In this document: positions 42,604 to 51,560 of the stretch, piece by piece
How positions within the stretch are numbered: position 1 is the first letter of the stretch
How the letters are laid out: the number at the start of each line of letters is the position of its first letter
Assembly (NCBI GenBank): GCA_018364155.1
Contig: JAGZMM010000005.1
Span: forward strand, 186,001-250,000
Source of the DNA: Clostridiales bacterium
GTDB taxonomy: Bacteria; Bacillota; Clostridia; Oscillospirales; Acutalibacteraceae
Length of the DNA stretch: 64,000 nt
Direction: 5' to 3'
The notes under the pieces: generated by a model
Databases searched by the model: none
What the model was told of the DNA's origin: nothing
The model's input: the letters and a program-made list of their open reading frames with translations, nothing else
Position numbers and translations under genes: made by a program

Positions 42604-43871
42604 TGTCCATCCTCCTCTCCAGTCAGCAGGTAAATGGTATCCAGAGTCAGCCGCTTTGCCGCGGCGACCACCTCTTCCCGCGTAACCTTGCCGGCTGCGT
42701 CGGCGCTTTCCTCGGGGGTTACAAGAGTATCGTCAAAATACTGGTTTTCGTACCAGGTGGCGATGCCGGTTACTCGGTCGGACACGGTGCGAAACGAGTT
42801 CTGAATACTCATGACAGTGGCGGACAGCTCTTCGTCGGTAAAGTCCCCCGCCTGGACTGCCTCGATTTGACGGAGAATTTCCGCCTTGGCCTTCTCAAAG
42901 TTCTCCCGCTCGATGCCGGACTCCACCAGCATAATTCCCTTGTGCCGGTCAAACCGGGCCGAGCAGTAGTAGCACAGATGAAGCTTTTCCCGCACGTTTA
43001 GGAAGAACTTCGAATGAGCCGTTCCACCCAGGAGAGCCACCATCATCCGAGTGGCCATTACCGCCGGGTCCGGCTCAGCCGTACCTGTGCGAAAACCCAT
43101 CACCAGCTTTGCCTGATTGACGGGTAGCCGGTCGGTGACTTCCTTGACCTGCTTTGCTTTCTCAATCACCTGGGTCTGGCAGGAGACCGGCTGGGTGCGC
43201 CCGTATGCCTGGAAGGCTTCCTCCAGTGTCCCGTCCGACTCCATTCCCAAAAAGGAAAGGCAGACCCGGGCGGTCTTCAGAAGGGTTTTCCAGGCGGCGG
43301 TCACGTCGGTGGGCGTCAGGGCGGCCACCGTTTGCACGGTGCCGTACTTATTGATCCCGTACCCTTCCGATTCGCACATAATCTGCTCACACTGGTTTCT
43401 CGCATAGGTGCGCTTGTCGTTTTGTTCGGCTTCGATGAGCTCCGTCAAGCAGCGCTTTTCCTGCTCAATGGAGGACGCGGGAAAGCAGCCGTCCTCCAAA
43501 ACCGGGTCAAACAGCAGCGCCCGCAGAAGGGACGTGCATTCCCGGCTCAACGGTTCATGGTTGGGGGTATACTCGTCGCCAATGGCGAACACGGAAATGG
43601 TCAGCACCTGGCTTTCCCCGAGGCGCTCCACCGACCCGAACAGCTTTGCACCGTAAAGGGAAGCAAGGCGCTCGTTTAAAAGGGTAACGTTGGGATATTC
43701 CCGGCAGGAATGGCTTAAAAGATAGGGCAGAATCGCCATGGCAGCCGCAGATTCCGCATGCAGCGGAACATAAAAGGATACGGCTGCTCGTTTGGTTTTA
43801 AAGCGGGAATCCGGCAGGGACAAGAGCTTCACGCCGTCGTCTACCGACGGCACGGTTTTCCATACAGGCAC
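42600..43871 (-). CDS. M16-family peptidase-like protein, YmfF-like, no zinc motif
   Basis: A 423-residue M16 fold protein. The region where HxxEH should be reads LPYLLSHSCREYP, so it lacks the metal site, as expected for the non-catalytic member of an M16 pair. LNERLASLYGAKLFGS and KFFLNVREKLHLCYYCSARFDRHKG are typical. The GTG at 43871 is chosen because AAGGTGG lies 7 bases upstream; GTG at 43877 is too close to it. It is coupled to the YmfH-like gene. Confidence 0.85.
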   Translation of the reverse strand: MPVWKTVPSVDDGVKLLSLPDSRFKTKRAAVSFYVPLHAESAAAMAILPYLLSHSCREYPNVTLLNERLASLYGAKLFGSVERLGESQVLTISVFAIGDEYTPNHEPLSRECTSLLRALLFDPVLEDGCFPASSIEQEKRCLTELIEAEQNDKRTYARNQCEQIMCESEGYGINKYGTVQTVAALTPTDVTAAWKTLLKTARVCLSFLGMESDGTLEEAFQAYGRTQPVSCQTQVIEKAKQVKEVTDRLPVNQAKLVMGFRTGTAEPDPAVMATRMMVALLGGTAHSKFFLNVREKLHLCYYCSARFDRHKGIMLVESGIERENFEKAKAEILRQIEAVQAGDFTDEELSATVMSIQNSFRTVSDRVTGIATWYENQYFDDTLVTPEESADAAGKVTREEVVAAAKRLTLDTIYLLTGEEDGQ

Positions 43872-43932
43872 ACGCACACCACCTTATTAAAATGATCGAC
43901 CCTCTGCCCCAGGACGTAGCCGCCCCACGGCA

Positions 43933-43987
43933 GATGAGCATAACAACACGACGCCGTTCTCTGGCAATCCTTGTTATTATGCTCATC
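43933..43987. other. Dyad between purL and the M16 pair
   Basis: GATGAGCATAA (43933-43943) and TTATGCTCATC (43977-43987) form an 11-bp perfect inverted repeat with a 33-nt loop in the 120-bp gap. It has no T-run; it could be a weak terminator or processing site. Confidence 0.3.
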
Positions 43988-43998
43988 CTAATGGGCCT

Positions 43999-46900
43999 TT
44001 ATTTAAAGTATTTCACACCCGACTCAAAGATGCGCTGTTCTTTCTCACCGGGGACATTTTTGTACAGGTTGCGGCCCTTGCGTTCCGAGTGACCCATCTT
44101 GCCGAGCACGCGGCCGTCCGGACTTAAAATGCCCTCAATGGCGCAGACCGAGCCGTTGGGGTTCCACTCGATGGAATTGGAAATGTTGCCCTGCGGGTCG
44201 CAGTACTGGAAGGCGATCTGGCCGTTCTCCGCCAGGTATTTGACCGTAGTTTCGTCCGCCACAAACCGGCCTTCGCCGTGGGACACCGGCACTGCATGCA
44301 CGTCGCCGGGTTTGACGCCGGTAAGCCAGGGCGAGTTGACGGAGGAAACGCGGGTATACACCATCCGGGACACATGGCGGCCTAAGGTGTTAAAGGTCAG
44401 AGTGGGGTCCTCGGGCTTTAGGTCGCGGATTTCACCGAAGGGCACCAGGCCCAGCTTAATAAGCGCCTGGAAGCCGTTGCAGATACCCAGCATCAGGCCG
44501 TCCCGGTCGTAAAGCAGCGCGCGCACCGCTTCGGCCACCTGGGGATTGCGGAAGGTGGTGGCAATGAACTTGCCCGAGCCGTCCGGCTCGTCGCCGCCGG
44601 AGAAGCCACCGGGCAGCATAATGATCTGGGAGTCGCCGATCTCCTTGACCATCCGCTCGATGGTTTTCTCAATGCCGTAGGCGGTCAGGTTGTTGACCAC
44701 CAGGATTTCCGCCTTGGCTCCCGCTTCTTCAAAGGCACGGGCGGAGTCCACCTCACAGTTGGTGCCCGGGAAGACGGGGATGAATACCTTCGGTTTGGCG
44801 GTTTTCAAAGCGGGCGCCGCGCCGGAGGGGAAGGCGTAGGGAGTAACTTCGATGCCGTAGTCAGGCGCGTCGGGCGCGTTTACCGGGAAGACCGGTTCCA
44901 GCTTGGAAAGATAGGCGTCCTGCAGCTGGGCAAGGGAAACCGATTCGCCGCCGAGCACAAAGTCCGGGGAAACGGTGGTTTCGCCGATGACCTGATAGGT
45001 GATAGAGCCCAAAGCCTCCGGCTCGTTCATTTCCAAAAGGAAGGAACCCGCCTTGGGGGTATACAGGTCGTTTGCCGACAGGTTCGCTGTCAGCTTGACG
45101 CCGATGCGGTTGCCCAAAGCCATGCGTGCAAGCGCTGCCGCAAGGCCGCCCTCGCGCAAAACGCCTGCGGCGAGCACCGCGCCGCTTTGCGCGGCGGCGT
45201 GAATGCTGCGATAGATCTCTTTGACCTTTTCAAAGTCCGGCAGCTTGGAGGAGGCCGCAGGCAGCTCCACAAACACCAGCTTGGAGTCGGCCTTCTGGAA
45301 AGCGGCGGACACGGTTTTGCTTGCCTTGGTGGCGGCGATGGCAAAGCTCACCAGGGTGGGGGGAACATCCAGCTCATTAAAGGAGCCAGACATAGAGTCC
45401 TTTCCGCCGATGGAGGGGGTGCCGTAGGCAAGCTGGGCCTGCAAAGCGCCCAAAAGGGCGGCGGCGGGCTTACCCCAGCGGGTGGGAACGTCGTGCAGGC
45501 GTTCAAAATATTCCTGGAACGTCAGGCGGGCGGACAGGGGATCAGCCCCCACCGCTGCCAGCTTGGAGAGAGACTCGGTGACCGCCCAGGCAGCCCCATG
45601 AAACGGACTCCACTCGGAAATTCCGGGAATAAAACCATAGCTCATGGCGGTGGCGTCGTCGGTTTCCCCGTGAAGAAGGGGAAGCTTCGCCACCATGGCC
45701 TCCTCCGGCGTCAGCTGGTACTTCCCTGCAAAGGGCATAAGCACGGTGCCTGCGCCGATGGAAGAGTCGAACCGTTCCGAAAGGCCTTTCTGGGAGCAGA
45801 CGTTGAGGCGGGAAAGGTTTGCCTGCATGGCGCCGGCAAAGTCTTTGCCCACCACTTCCTCGGGAAGCTGATCCAGATAGCACGCCTCCGCCTTGGGGGC
45901 GGTGATGGTAGCTTCGGCTTTCTGGGTCACGCCGTTTGTATTGAGAAAAGCGCGGGAAATGTCCACAATCATGTCGTCCCGCCAGAGCATGCGCAGCCGC
46001 TCGTCGGCGGTGACCACCGCCACCGGAGTGGCTTCCAGGTTTTCCGCATCCGCCGCGTCAATGAAGGCGTTTACGTCCCCGTCGTCGAGAACCACCGCCA
46101 TACGCTCCTGAGATTCGGAAATGGCAAGCTCGGTGCCGTCTAGGCCCTCGTATTTGCGCGGCACGCTGTCGAGCGTGATGCGAAGCCCGTCGGCAAGCTC
46201 GCCGATGGCCACGCACACGCCGCCCGCGCCAAAATCGTTGCAGCGCTTGATCATCCTGGATACGTCCGGGTTGCGGAAGAGACGCTGGAGCTTGCGCTCG
46301 GTGGGCGGGTTGCCCTTTTGCACCTCTGCGCCGCAGGTCTGTAAGGATTCATCGGTATGGGCCTTGGAGGAGCCGGTGGCGCCGCCGCAGCCATCGCGGC
46401 CGGTGCGCCCGCCCAAAAGGACGATCACATCGCCGGGCTGGGGAACTTCCCGCACCACGTTCGACTTGGGAGAAGCGCCCACCACCGCGCCGATTTCCAG
46501 GCGCTTGGCGATGTAGCCCTTGTCGTAGAGCTCCACCACCTGGCCGGTGGCAAGGCCGATCTGGTTGCCGTAGGAGGAATAGCCGTGAGCGGCGCTGGTG
46601 GTAATCTTGCGCTGGGGAAGCTTGGCGGGCAGCGTTTCGCTTATGGGCACGGTGGGATCGCCCGAACCGGTCACTCGCATGGCCTGGTAGACATAGGCGC
46701 GCCCGGAAAGCGGATCGCGGATGGCGCCGCCCAGACAGGTGGCCGCGCCGCCGAAGGGCTCGATTTCCGTGGGATGGTTATGGGTTTCATTTTTAAACTG
46801 CACGAGCCAGGTTTCTTTTTCCCCGTCAATCTCAATGGGGACCTCGATGGAACAGGCGTTGATTTCCTCCGATTCATCCAGGTCCGGAATCATGCCCCGC

Positions 46901-47760
46901 TTTTTGAGAAGCTTCGCGCCGATGCAGGCCATGTCCATCAGGCAGACGGTCTTGTCCCGGTCGCCATAGACCTCCTTGCGTGCGTCATAATAGGCCTGCA
47001 ACGCCTCTTCGACGGCGGCAGTGATCTCCGCCTTCTCAATTTCGATTTTTTCCAGCCTCGTTAAAAAGGTCGTATGCCGGCAATGGTCCGACCAATAAGT
47101 GTCAATCACCCGCAGCTCGGTTACCGTAGGGTCCCGGCGCTCCTTGGTAGCAAAGTAATCCCGGCAGAACTCCAGGTCCTCCACGCTCATGGCAAACCCC
47201 ATCTGCTTCCAATACCCGGCGATCTCTTCCGGGCTCATTTCGATAAAGCCTTCCACACGCTTGACATTCTCCGGTACTTCCACGTCCATATCCAGCGTCT
47301 GAGGCTTTTTTAGGGAAGCCAAGCGGGACTCCACGGGATTGACCAGATATTCCTGCATTTTGCGAAGGTCGTCCTGGGACAGGTCGCCCTTGACCGCGTA
47401 CATCCGGGCATTGGCCACCTCGGGCCGTTCTCCCTGGGTGAGCAGCTGCACGCACTGGGCGGCGGAGTCCGCCCGCTGGTCGTACTGGCCGGGCAGATAT
47501 TCCACCGCAAAGACCTGGTATTCCTCGCCTACCGGCCAGGTTTCCAAAGTGACGATGTCCTGGTTCGGCTCGGAAAGGATGGTGCCCTTGGCCGCGTCGA
47601 ACTCTTCGCGGCTGAGGCCCTGCACATCGTAACGGTTGGCAAAGCGCAGGCCGGTTAAGGCTTTGATGCCTAAGTTTTCTTTCAGATCGGCCAAAATGTG
47701 GCCCGCTTCAATGTCAAAGCCGGGCTTCTTTTCCACGAATACGCGGATTACATCTGACAT
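43999..47760 (-). CDS. purL: Phosphoribosylformylglycinamidine synthase, single-chain clostridial type
   Basis: A 1253-residue fused FGAM synthase (purine step 4): it converts FGAR, glutamine and ATP to FGAM. The N-terminal PurS-like domain is followed by two ATP-binding halves. Visible segments are YWSDHCRHTTF, FKNETHNHPTEIEPFGGAATCLGG, DFGAGGVCVAIGEL and GKDSMSGSFN. The C-terminal class I glutaminase domain has its nucleophile in GICNGFQAL and the first loop in FPGTNCEVD. This layout and length match the clostridial subfamily. No other pur gene is in the window, so it lies apart from the usual pur operon. Confidence 0.97.
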   Translation of the reverse strand: MSDVIRVFVEKKPGFDIEAGHILADLKENLGIKALTGLRFANRYDVQGLSREEFDAAKGTILSEPNQDIVTLETWPVGEEYQVFAVEYLPGQYDQRADSAAQCVQLLTQGERPEVANARMYAVKGDLSQDDLRKMQEYLVNPVESRLASLKKPQTLDMDVEVPENVKRVEGFIEMSPEEIAGYWKQMGFAMSVEDLEFCRDYFATKERRDPTVTELRVIDTYWSDHCRHTTFLTRLEKIEIEKAEITAAVEEALQAYYDARKEVYGDRDKTVCLMDMACIGAKLLKKRGMIPDLDESEEINACSIEVPIEIDGEKETWLVQFKNETHNHPTEIEPFGGAATCLGGAIRDPLSGRAYVYQAMRVTGSGDPTVPISETLPAKLPQRKITTSAAHGYSSYGNQIGLATGQVVELYDKGYIAKRLEIGAVVGASPKSNVVREVPQPGDVIVLLGGRTGRDGCGGATGSSKAHTDESLQTCGAEVQKGNPPTERKLQRLFRNPDVSRMIKRCNDFGAGGVCVAIGELADGLRITLDSVPRKYEGLDGTELAISESQERMAVVLDDGDVNAFIDAADAENLEATPVAVVTADERLRMLWRDDMIVDISRAFLNTNGVTQKAEATITAPKAEACYLDQLPEEVVGKDFAGAMQANLSRLNVCSQKGLSERFDSSIGAGTVLMPFAGKYQLTPEEAMVAKLPLLHGETDDATAMSYGFIPGISEWSPFHGAAWAVTESLSKLAAVGADPLSARLTFQEYFERLHDVPTRWGKPAAALLGALQAQLAYGTPSIGGKDSMSGSFNELDVPPTLVSFAIAATKASKTVSAAFQKADSKLVFVELPAASSKLPDFEKVKEIYRSIHAAAQSGAVLAAGVLREGGLAAALARMALGNRIGVKLTANLSANDLYTPKAGSFLLEMNEPEALGSITYQVIGETTVSPDFVLGGESVSLAQLQDAYLSKLEPVFPVNAPDAPDYGIEVTPYAFPSGAAPALKTAKPKVFIPVFPGTNCEVDSARAFEEAGAKAEILVVNNLTAYGIEKTIERMVKEIGDSQIIMLPGGFSGGDEPDGSGKFIATTFRNPQVAEAVRALLYDRDGLMLGICNGFQALIKLGLVPFGEIRDLKPEDPTLTFNTLGRHVSRMVYTRVSSVNSPWLTGVKPGDVHAVPVSHGEGRFVADETTVKYLAENGQIAFQYCDPQGNISNSIEWNPNGSVCAIEGILSPDGRVLGKMGHSERKGRNLYKNVPGEKEQRIFESGVKYFK

Positions 47761-47940
47761 ATCGCAAACTCCTTACTTCTTTGCCCGCCGGGCGGGCGTA
47801 TTGGGACGGGTTGCATGTACTGCTCTATTTTATCATAAATATAGCGTGAAAAAAAGGCTCTGGGGCGCAAAAGAATCAAGATTTCAAACCGCGTTCACAA
47901 ATTTAGCGCAAAAGCGGCGGTTTGCATGGCGAAAATGCAC

Positions 47941-47969
47941 TTGAAAAACAAGAATAACTGGGGTAAAAT
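47941..47969 (+). promoter_or_regulatory. Promoter of alr
   Basis: TTGAAA, 17-bp spacer, TAAAAT. The predicted start site, near 47976, is too close to the ATG at 47982 for a ribosome site, which supports the start at 48030. Confidence 0.65.
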
Positions 47970-48029
47970 TTACATTTACGAATGAATGAAACGCATGCCG
48001 TTCCAGAAAGGTATGCGGCGGAGGCGCAG

Positions 48030-49220
48030 ATGGACGAATTTTTACGGCGCACCTGGGTGCAGGTGGACTTGGATGCCATCCGGCATAATTATGAGGAAAT
48101 CCGGCGGGCGGTCAGTCCGGCGGCGGGAATGATGGCGGTGGTCAAGGCGGACGGCTACGGCCACGGCGCAGTGTACGTAGCCAGAGAGCTGGCGGCCTGC
48201 GGGGCGGACTGGTTCGCAGTGTCGAACATCGAGGAAGCGGTGGAGCTGCGCCGGGCCGGGCTCTCCCAGCCGGTGCTGATTTTGGGCTATACCCCGCCGC
48301 AGCTTGCCGGAGAGCTGGCTAGCCACCGCATTTCCCAGACCGTGTTTTCCACCTCTTACGGCGAGGCTTTGTCCAAAGGAGCCGTGGAGGCGGGCGTAGC
48401 GGTAAACATTCATATAAAGATTGACACGGGCATGAGCCGCTTAGGTTTCTTCTGCCAGCAGGAGGACTGCGCGGCCTCCATCGACGAGGCGGCACAGGTC
48501 TGCACTTTGCCGGGACTTGTTCCGGAAGGAATTTTTACCCATTTCGCCGTGTCCGACGAAGGGGAAGAGGGAGAAGCTTTTACCCAGCACCAGTTCGAAC
48601 AGTTTTGCCGGGCGGTGGACGCCCTTTGTGAAAAGGGCATCCGGTTTCGCTACCGCCACTGCTGCAACAGCGCGGGAGTGCTCTGTTACCCCCAGATGAA
48701 CCTGGACCTGGTCCGCCCGGGGATTATCCTCTATGGTTTGGCCCCTTCGGGAAAGTGCAAGGACGTGCTGTCCCTCCGTCCGGCCATGGAGCTCAAAAGC
48801 GTGATTTCCATGGTCAAGGAAATCGGGCCGGCGGCCACCGTCAGCTACGGACGCACCTATGCGGCCCAAAACCCCATGCGTGTAGCCACCGTCCCGGTGG
48901 GATATGCCGACGGCTATCCAAGGCTTGCGTCCTCAAAGACCAGGGCGCTGGTAGCCGGAAAGCCCGCCAAGGTGGTGGGCCGGGTGTGCATGGACCAGCT
49001 GATGCTGGACGTGACCGGCATTCCAGAAGCAAAGGAAGGAATGACGGTGACCATGTTCGGCCGAGACGGGGAGGCGTTTTTGCCCATTGAGGAACTGTCC
49101 GACGCGGTGGGTACCATTCCTTATGAAACCGTCTGCCTCATCGGCAAGCGGGTGCCCCGGGTGTATGTCAAGAACGGCAAGGTCATCGGCGTGGCCGATT
49201 ACCTCAAAGCGGGTGACTGA
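48030..49220 (+). CDS. alr: Alanine racemase
   Basis: A 396-residue PLP enzyme of fold III that makes D-alanine for peptidoglycan. PLP-Lys is in AVVKADGYGHGA; the second catalytic Tyr lies in SYGRTY; the HIKIDTGMSRLGF and YADGYPR segments are standard. ATG 48030 is preceded by GGAGG at 5-base spacing; an ATG at 47982 in the same frame lacks a site and is almost at the predicted transcript start. It is divergent from purL. Confidence 0.94.
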   Translation: MDEFLRRTWVQVDLDAIRHNYEEIRRAVSPAAGMMAVVKADGYGHGAVYVARELAACGADWFAVSNIEEAVELRRAGLSQPVLILGYTPPQLAGELASHRISQTVFSTSYGEALSKGAVEAGVAVNIHIKIDTGMSRLGFFCQQEDCAASIDEAAQVCTLPGLVPEGIFTHFAVSDEGEEGEAFTQHQFEQFCRAVDALCEKGIRFRYRHCCNSAGVLCYPQMNLDLVRPGIILYGLAPSGKCKDVLSLRPAMELKSVISMVKEIGPAATVSYGRTYAAQNPMRVATVPVGYADGYPRLASSKTRALVAGKPAKVVGRVCMDQLMLDVTGIPEAKEGMTVTMFGRDGEAFLPIEELSDAVGTIPYETVCLIGKRVPRVYVKNGKVIGVADYLKAGD

Positions 49221-49286
49221 CGGGGGTTTCGTCAGATTATCTAAAAGAATCTATCGCTTTTGCGCCAAAAAGCGGAAAAGCCAGCC

Positions 49287-49315
49287 TTGCGTCAAGGGAA
49301 AAACGCGAGTATAAT
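49287..49315 (+). promoter_or_regulatory. Promoter of ilvE
   Basis: TTGCGT, 17-bp spacer, TATAAT, 48 bp before the ATG; there is no room for a T-box leader. Confidence 0.75.
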
Positions 49316-49363
49316 AAAGAATAACATCAAAAATGATAGACTATGGAGTAAGGAAGGGTATTT

Positions 49364-50437
49364 ATGTCTAACATCAAAGTGGAACTGACCAAATCCCCCA
49401 AGCCGAAGCCGGTGGACGAGTCCAAGCTGACCTTCGGCGACGTGTTTACCGACCATATGCTCATCGTCAATTACGACGAGGGCCAGGGCTGGCATGACGC
49501 GCGCATCGTTCCCTACGGCCCCCTTTCCCTGGACCCGGCGGCCATGTGCCTGCACTACGGCCAGGAAGTGTTCGAGGGTATGAAGGCTTACCGGGCCGAC
49601 GACGGCCGGGTGCTGCTGTTCCGTCCCCAGGAGAACTTCAAGCGCCTAAACCTTTCCAACGACCGGCTGTGCATTCCGCCGGTGGATGAGGAGTTCATGC
49701 TCGAGTGTCTGGAGAAGTTCGTCAGCATCGACGCCGACTGGATTCCCAAGGCCCCGGATACCTCTTTATATCTGCGTCCCTTCATCATCGCCGTGGACCC
49801 CCACCTGGGCGTGCGTGCGGCGAACCACTACCTCTTTATGGTCATCGCTTCCCCGGTGGGCCCCTACTATCCCGAGGGCTTAAACCCGGTGAAGATTTAT
49901 GTGGAAACCAAGTATGTCCGCGCAGTCAAGGGCGGCACCGGCTTTACCAAAACCGCGGGCAACTATTCTTCTTCCCTGAAGGCCCAGTATGAGGCCAAGG
50001 AGAAGAACTATACCCAGGTGCTCTGGCTTGACGGCGTGGAGCGCAAGTACATTGAAGAAGTGGGCACCATGAACGTCTTCTTCAAGATTGACGGCGAAAT
50101 CATCACCCCGTCGCTGGATGGTTCCATCCTGGGCGGCATCACCCGCAAGTCGGCCATCGAGCTGATGCGCGGCTGGGGCATGAAGGTGACCGAGCGCCGC
50201 ATTTCCATTGACGAGCTGGCCAAGGCCTATGACGACGGCAAGCTGGAAGAAGCCTTCGGCACCGGCACGGCCGCGGTCATCTCTCCCATTGGCCATCTCA
50301 ACTGGGGCGACACTAAGATCATGAACATCAACAACGGCGAGATCGGCCCGGTATCCCAGCGGCTCTACGACGAGCTGACCGGCATCCAGTGGGGCAAGAC
50401 GGAAGATAAGTACGGCTGGACGGTTACCGTGAAATAA
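49364..50437 (+). CDS. ilvE: Branched-chain amino acid aminotransferase
   Basis: A 357-residue fold-IV PLP aminotransferase of the longer BCAT type. PLP-Lys is in YVRAVKGGTGFTKTAGNY, preceded by LRPFIIAVDPHLGVRAAN; LWLDGVERKYIEEVGTMNVFF and GSILGGITRKS follow. It makes or degrades Leu, Ile and Val. GGAAGGG precedes the ATG. It is a single gene with its own promoter and terminator, and may act with leuCD of this window. Confidence 0.95.
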   Translation: MSNIKVELTKSPKPKPVDESKLTFGDVFTDHMLIVNYDEGQGWHDARIVPYGPLSLDPAAMCLHYGQEVFEGMKAYRADDGRVLLFRPQENFKRLNLSNDRLCIPPVDEEFMLECLEKFVSIDADWIPKAPDTSLYLRPFIIAVDPHLGVRAANHYLFMVIASPVGPYYPEGLNPVKIYVETKYVRAVKGGTGFTKTAGNYSSSLKAQYEAKEKNYTQVLWLDGVERKYIEEVGTMNVFFKIDGEIITPSLDGSILGGITRKSAIELMRGWGMKVTERRISIDELAKAYDDGKLEEAFGTGTAAVISPIGHLNWGDTKIMNINNGEIGPVSQRLYDELTGIQWGKTEDKYGWTVTVK

Positions 50438-50453
50438 GAAGGTAAAAGAAGAG

Positions 50454-50486
50454 CCGGGCGGCAGGGAAACCTGCCGCCCGGTTTTT
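50454..50486. terminator. Terminator of ilvE
   Basis: A perfect 12-bp stem CCGGGCGGCAGG with GAAA loop and TTTTT. Nearly the same hairpin recurs after two of the three RHH genes below. A-rich and T-rich flanks allow bidirectional use. Confidence 0.9.
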
Positions 50487-50529
50487 GATCGGTGCGTTTT
50501 GTTTGATTTTAAGGTAACCTGCGAAATGG

Positions 50530-50799
50530 TCAAGCGAGAACCCCTAGGTGCTTTAATATGGTGATGCCGTCGCGCATTCCGCAGCGGTAGGCGTGCTCTT
50601 CCTGCTGCCCGCTTGCCTCATAGAGCAGCTCGAAGCATTCTTCGACAAACGCTCTTTCGTCCTCGGTCAGCATGGTATCGCAATCCCGCTCCATCTGCTC
50701 GAGCTTTTCCTCCAGAAGCTCATAGGTTTTGGTATGCCGGAATTCCGTAGCCGCGTGGCTCAAAAGCTCGTCTAAGAAAAAATCCCATTCTTTTTTCAT
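50530..50799 (-). CDS. Small hypothetical protein (possibly DUF6809-like)
   Basis: An 89-residue, highly charged, mostly helical protein (KKEWDFFLDELLSHAATEF, KLEQMERDCDTMLTEDE, CGMRDGITILKHLGVL). AAAGGA lies 10 bases before the ATG at 50799; the longer frame to 50949 is poor coding sequence. The closing segment resembles small clostridial proteins of unknown function (DUF6809), which is a tentative match. It lies downstream of the RHH genes on the same strand. Confidence 0.62.
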   Translation of the reverse strand: MKKEWDFFLDELLSHAATEFRHTKTYELLEEKLEQMERDCDTMLTEDERAFVEECFELLYEASGQQEEHAYRCGMRDGITILKHLGVLA

Positions 50800-50836
50800 T
50801 TGGATGCGTCCTTTCCTGGTTAAGATCCAACAACGC

Positions 50837-50865
50837 TTGAAAGGCGCGGCGGCGCATGATATAAT
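50837..50865 (+). promoter_or_regulatory. Strong promoter of the candidate small RNA
   Basis: TTGAAA, 17-bp spacer, perfect TATAAT with extended TGA before it. It faces away from the minus-strand gene at 50530-50799, and no plus-strand protein gene follows. Confidence 0.72.
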
Positions 50866-50871
50866 AGTTAC

Positions 50872-50955
50872 GCCGCACCTGCCTTTTGGCGGTTGTTGGT
50901 TGGGGGGAAGCGGTGGTGACTTTGCTGAGTAGTGCGCCGCTTCCTTCATTTTTTA
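50872..50955 (+). ncRNA. Candidate small RNA of about 85 nt
   Basis: Defined by a near-consensus promoter (50837-50865) and a terminator-like hairpin. The hairpin pairs GGAAGCGGTG (50906-50915) with CGCCGCTTCC (50935-50944), with inner ACT/AGT, and is followed by TTCATTTTTT. There is no protein gene in between. An 18-codon frame from GTG at 50913 runs past the terminator, so it is unlikely to matter. The 3' end overlaps the end of the first RHH gene on the opposite strand. The spacing to the promoter and the T-run make a real transcript plausible. Confidence 0.5.
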
Positions 50956-51122
50956 AGGTCGTCCTTTAACTTCTTAATCCCGCGCCGGGCTGCTTCTGCT
51001 TTGTTGACGTTCTTTTCTTCGCAGTAGGCGGTCAAGATTTCCCTGCATTCCTGATCGAGACGGACAAACAAAGGCGTATCTTTGGGATTATCCGTAGGAC
51101 GGCCCATTTTGGAGCTTGTCAA
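50946..51122 (-). CDS. Small ribbon-helix-helix protein, copy A
   Basis: A 58-residue protein starting at TTG 51122, five bases after AAGGAGGTG. It opens with SSKMGRPTDNPKDTP, then the single strand LFVRLDQECREIL and helices TAYCEEKNVNKAEAARRGIKKLKDDL: the Arc/CopG-type ribbon-helix-helix layout, which binds DNA as a dimer. It is the most diverged of three tandem paralogues. It has its own promoter at 51150-51179. It ends convergent with the candidate small RNA. Confidence 0.8.
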   Translation of the reverse strand: MTSSKMGRPTDNPKDTPLFVRLDQECREILTAYCEEKNVNKAEAARRGIKKLKDDLKK

Positions 51123-51149
51123 GGGTTCACCTCCTTTTCGATATTCAAA

Positions 51150-51179
51150 ATACTAGCATGTGTGTATATCAAAAGTCAA
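51150..51179 (-). promoter_or_regulatory. Promoter of RHH copy A
   Basis: Minus strand: TTGACT (51179-51174), 18-bp spacer, TAGTAT (51155-51150). Confidence 0.65.
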
Positions 51180-51185
51180 TAAAAT

Positions 51186-51223
51186 AGATTGAATATTAAT
51201 AAGTTTCACATATGATTCAATCT
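51186..51223. promoter_or_regulatory. Dyad upstream of RHH copy A
   Basis: AGATTGAAT and ATTCAATCT, perfect 9-bp arms with 20 bp between, just upstream of the -35. It is conserved ahead of copy B with a compensating change. Confidence 0.5.
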
Positions 51224-51225
51224 TA

Positions 51226-51265
51226 TAAAAGAGAAACCGGACGGCAGGTTTCCCTGCCGTCCGGT
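51226..51265 (-). terminator. Terminator of RHH copy B
   Basis: A perfect 13-bp stem (ACCGGACGGCAGG with its complement) with GAAA loop on the transcript, followed by TTTCTCTTTT. Confidence 0.85.
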
Positions 51266-51271
51266 ATTTTC

Positions 51272-51448
51272 TCAGTGTTTGAGGTCATCCTTTAACTTCT
51301 TAATACTCCGCTCTACCGCTTCCGTTCGATTGACCGATTCTTGCGAACAGTATTCTTCGAGAATCCGTTTGCTCTCGTCGTTAATGCGAACGTTAAGCTT
51401 GTGAGGGCGAGGATTATCCGTAGGGCGCCCCATTTTTTTGGACGGCAT
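51272..51448 (-). CDS. Small ribbon-helix-helix protein, copy B
   Basis: A 58-residue RHH protein: MPSKKMGRPTDNPRPHKLNV, strand VRINDESKRIL, then helices EEYCSQESVNRTEAVERSIKKLKDDLKH. GAGGTG is five bases before the ATG. It has its own promoter (51479-51507) and terminator. It shares the MGRPTDNP opening and the KKLK(D/N)DLK ending with copies A and C, so the three arose by tandem duplication. Probably a DNA-binding regulator; target unknown. Confidence 0.82.
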   Translation of the reverse strand: MPSKKMGRPTDNPRPHKLNVRINDESKRILEEYCSQESVNRTEAVERSIKKLKDDLKH

Positions 51449-51478
51449 AATATCACCTCACTTTTGCCGCTCAAAATA

Positions 51479-51507
51479 AACATAGGCGATTGTACGACAA
51501 AAGTCAA
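51479..51507 (-). promoter_or_regulatory. Promoter of RHH copy B
   Basis: Minus strand: TTGACT (51507-51502), 17-bp spacer, TATGTT (51484-51479). Confidence 0.6.
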
Positions 51508-51524
51508 TAGAATTGCGAAAAAAT

Positions 51525-51560
51525 AATTGAATATTAATAAATTTCACATATGATTCAATT
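51525..51560. promoter_or_regulatory. Dyad upstream of RHH copy B
   Basis: AATTGAAT and ATTCAATT, 8-bp arms. It is the same element as upstream of copy A, with one G-C pair of the arms changed to A-T on both sides. Confidence 0.5.

Noticed and set aside
50913..50969. 18-codon peptide in the small RNA candidate
   Set aside because: It extends past the terminator and has only a generic G-rich stretch as ribosome site.
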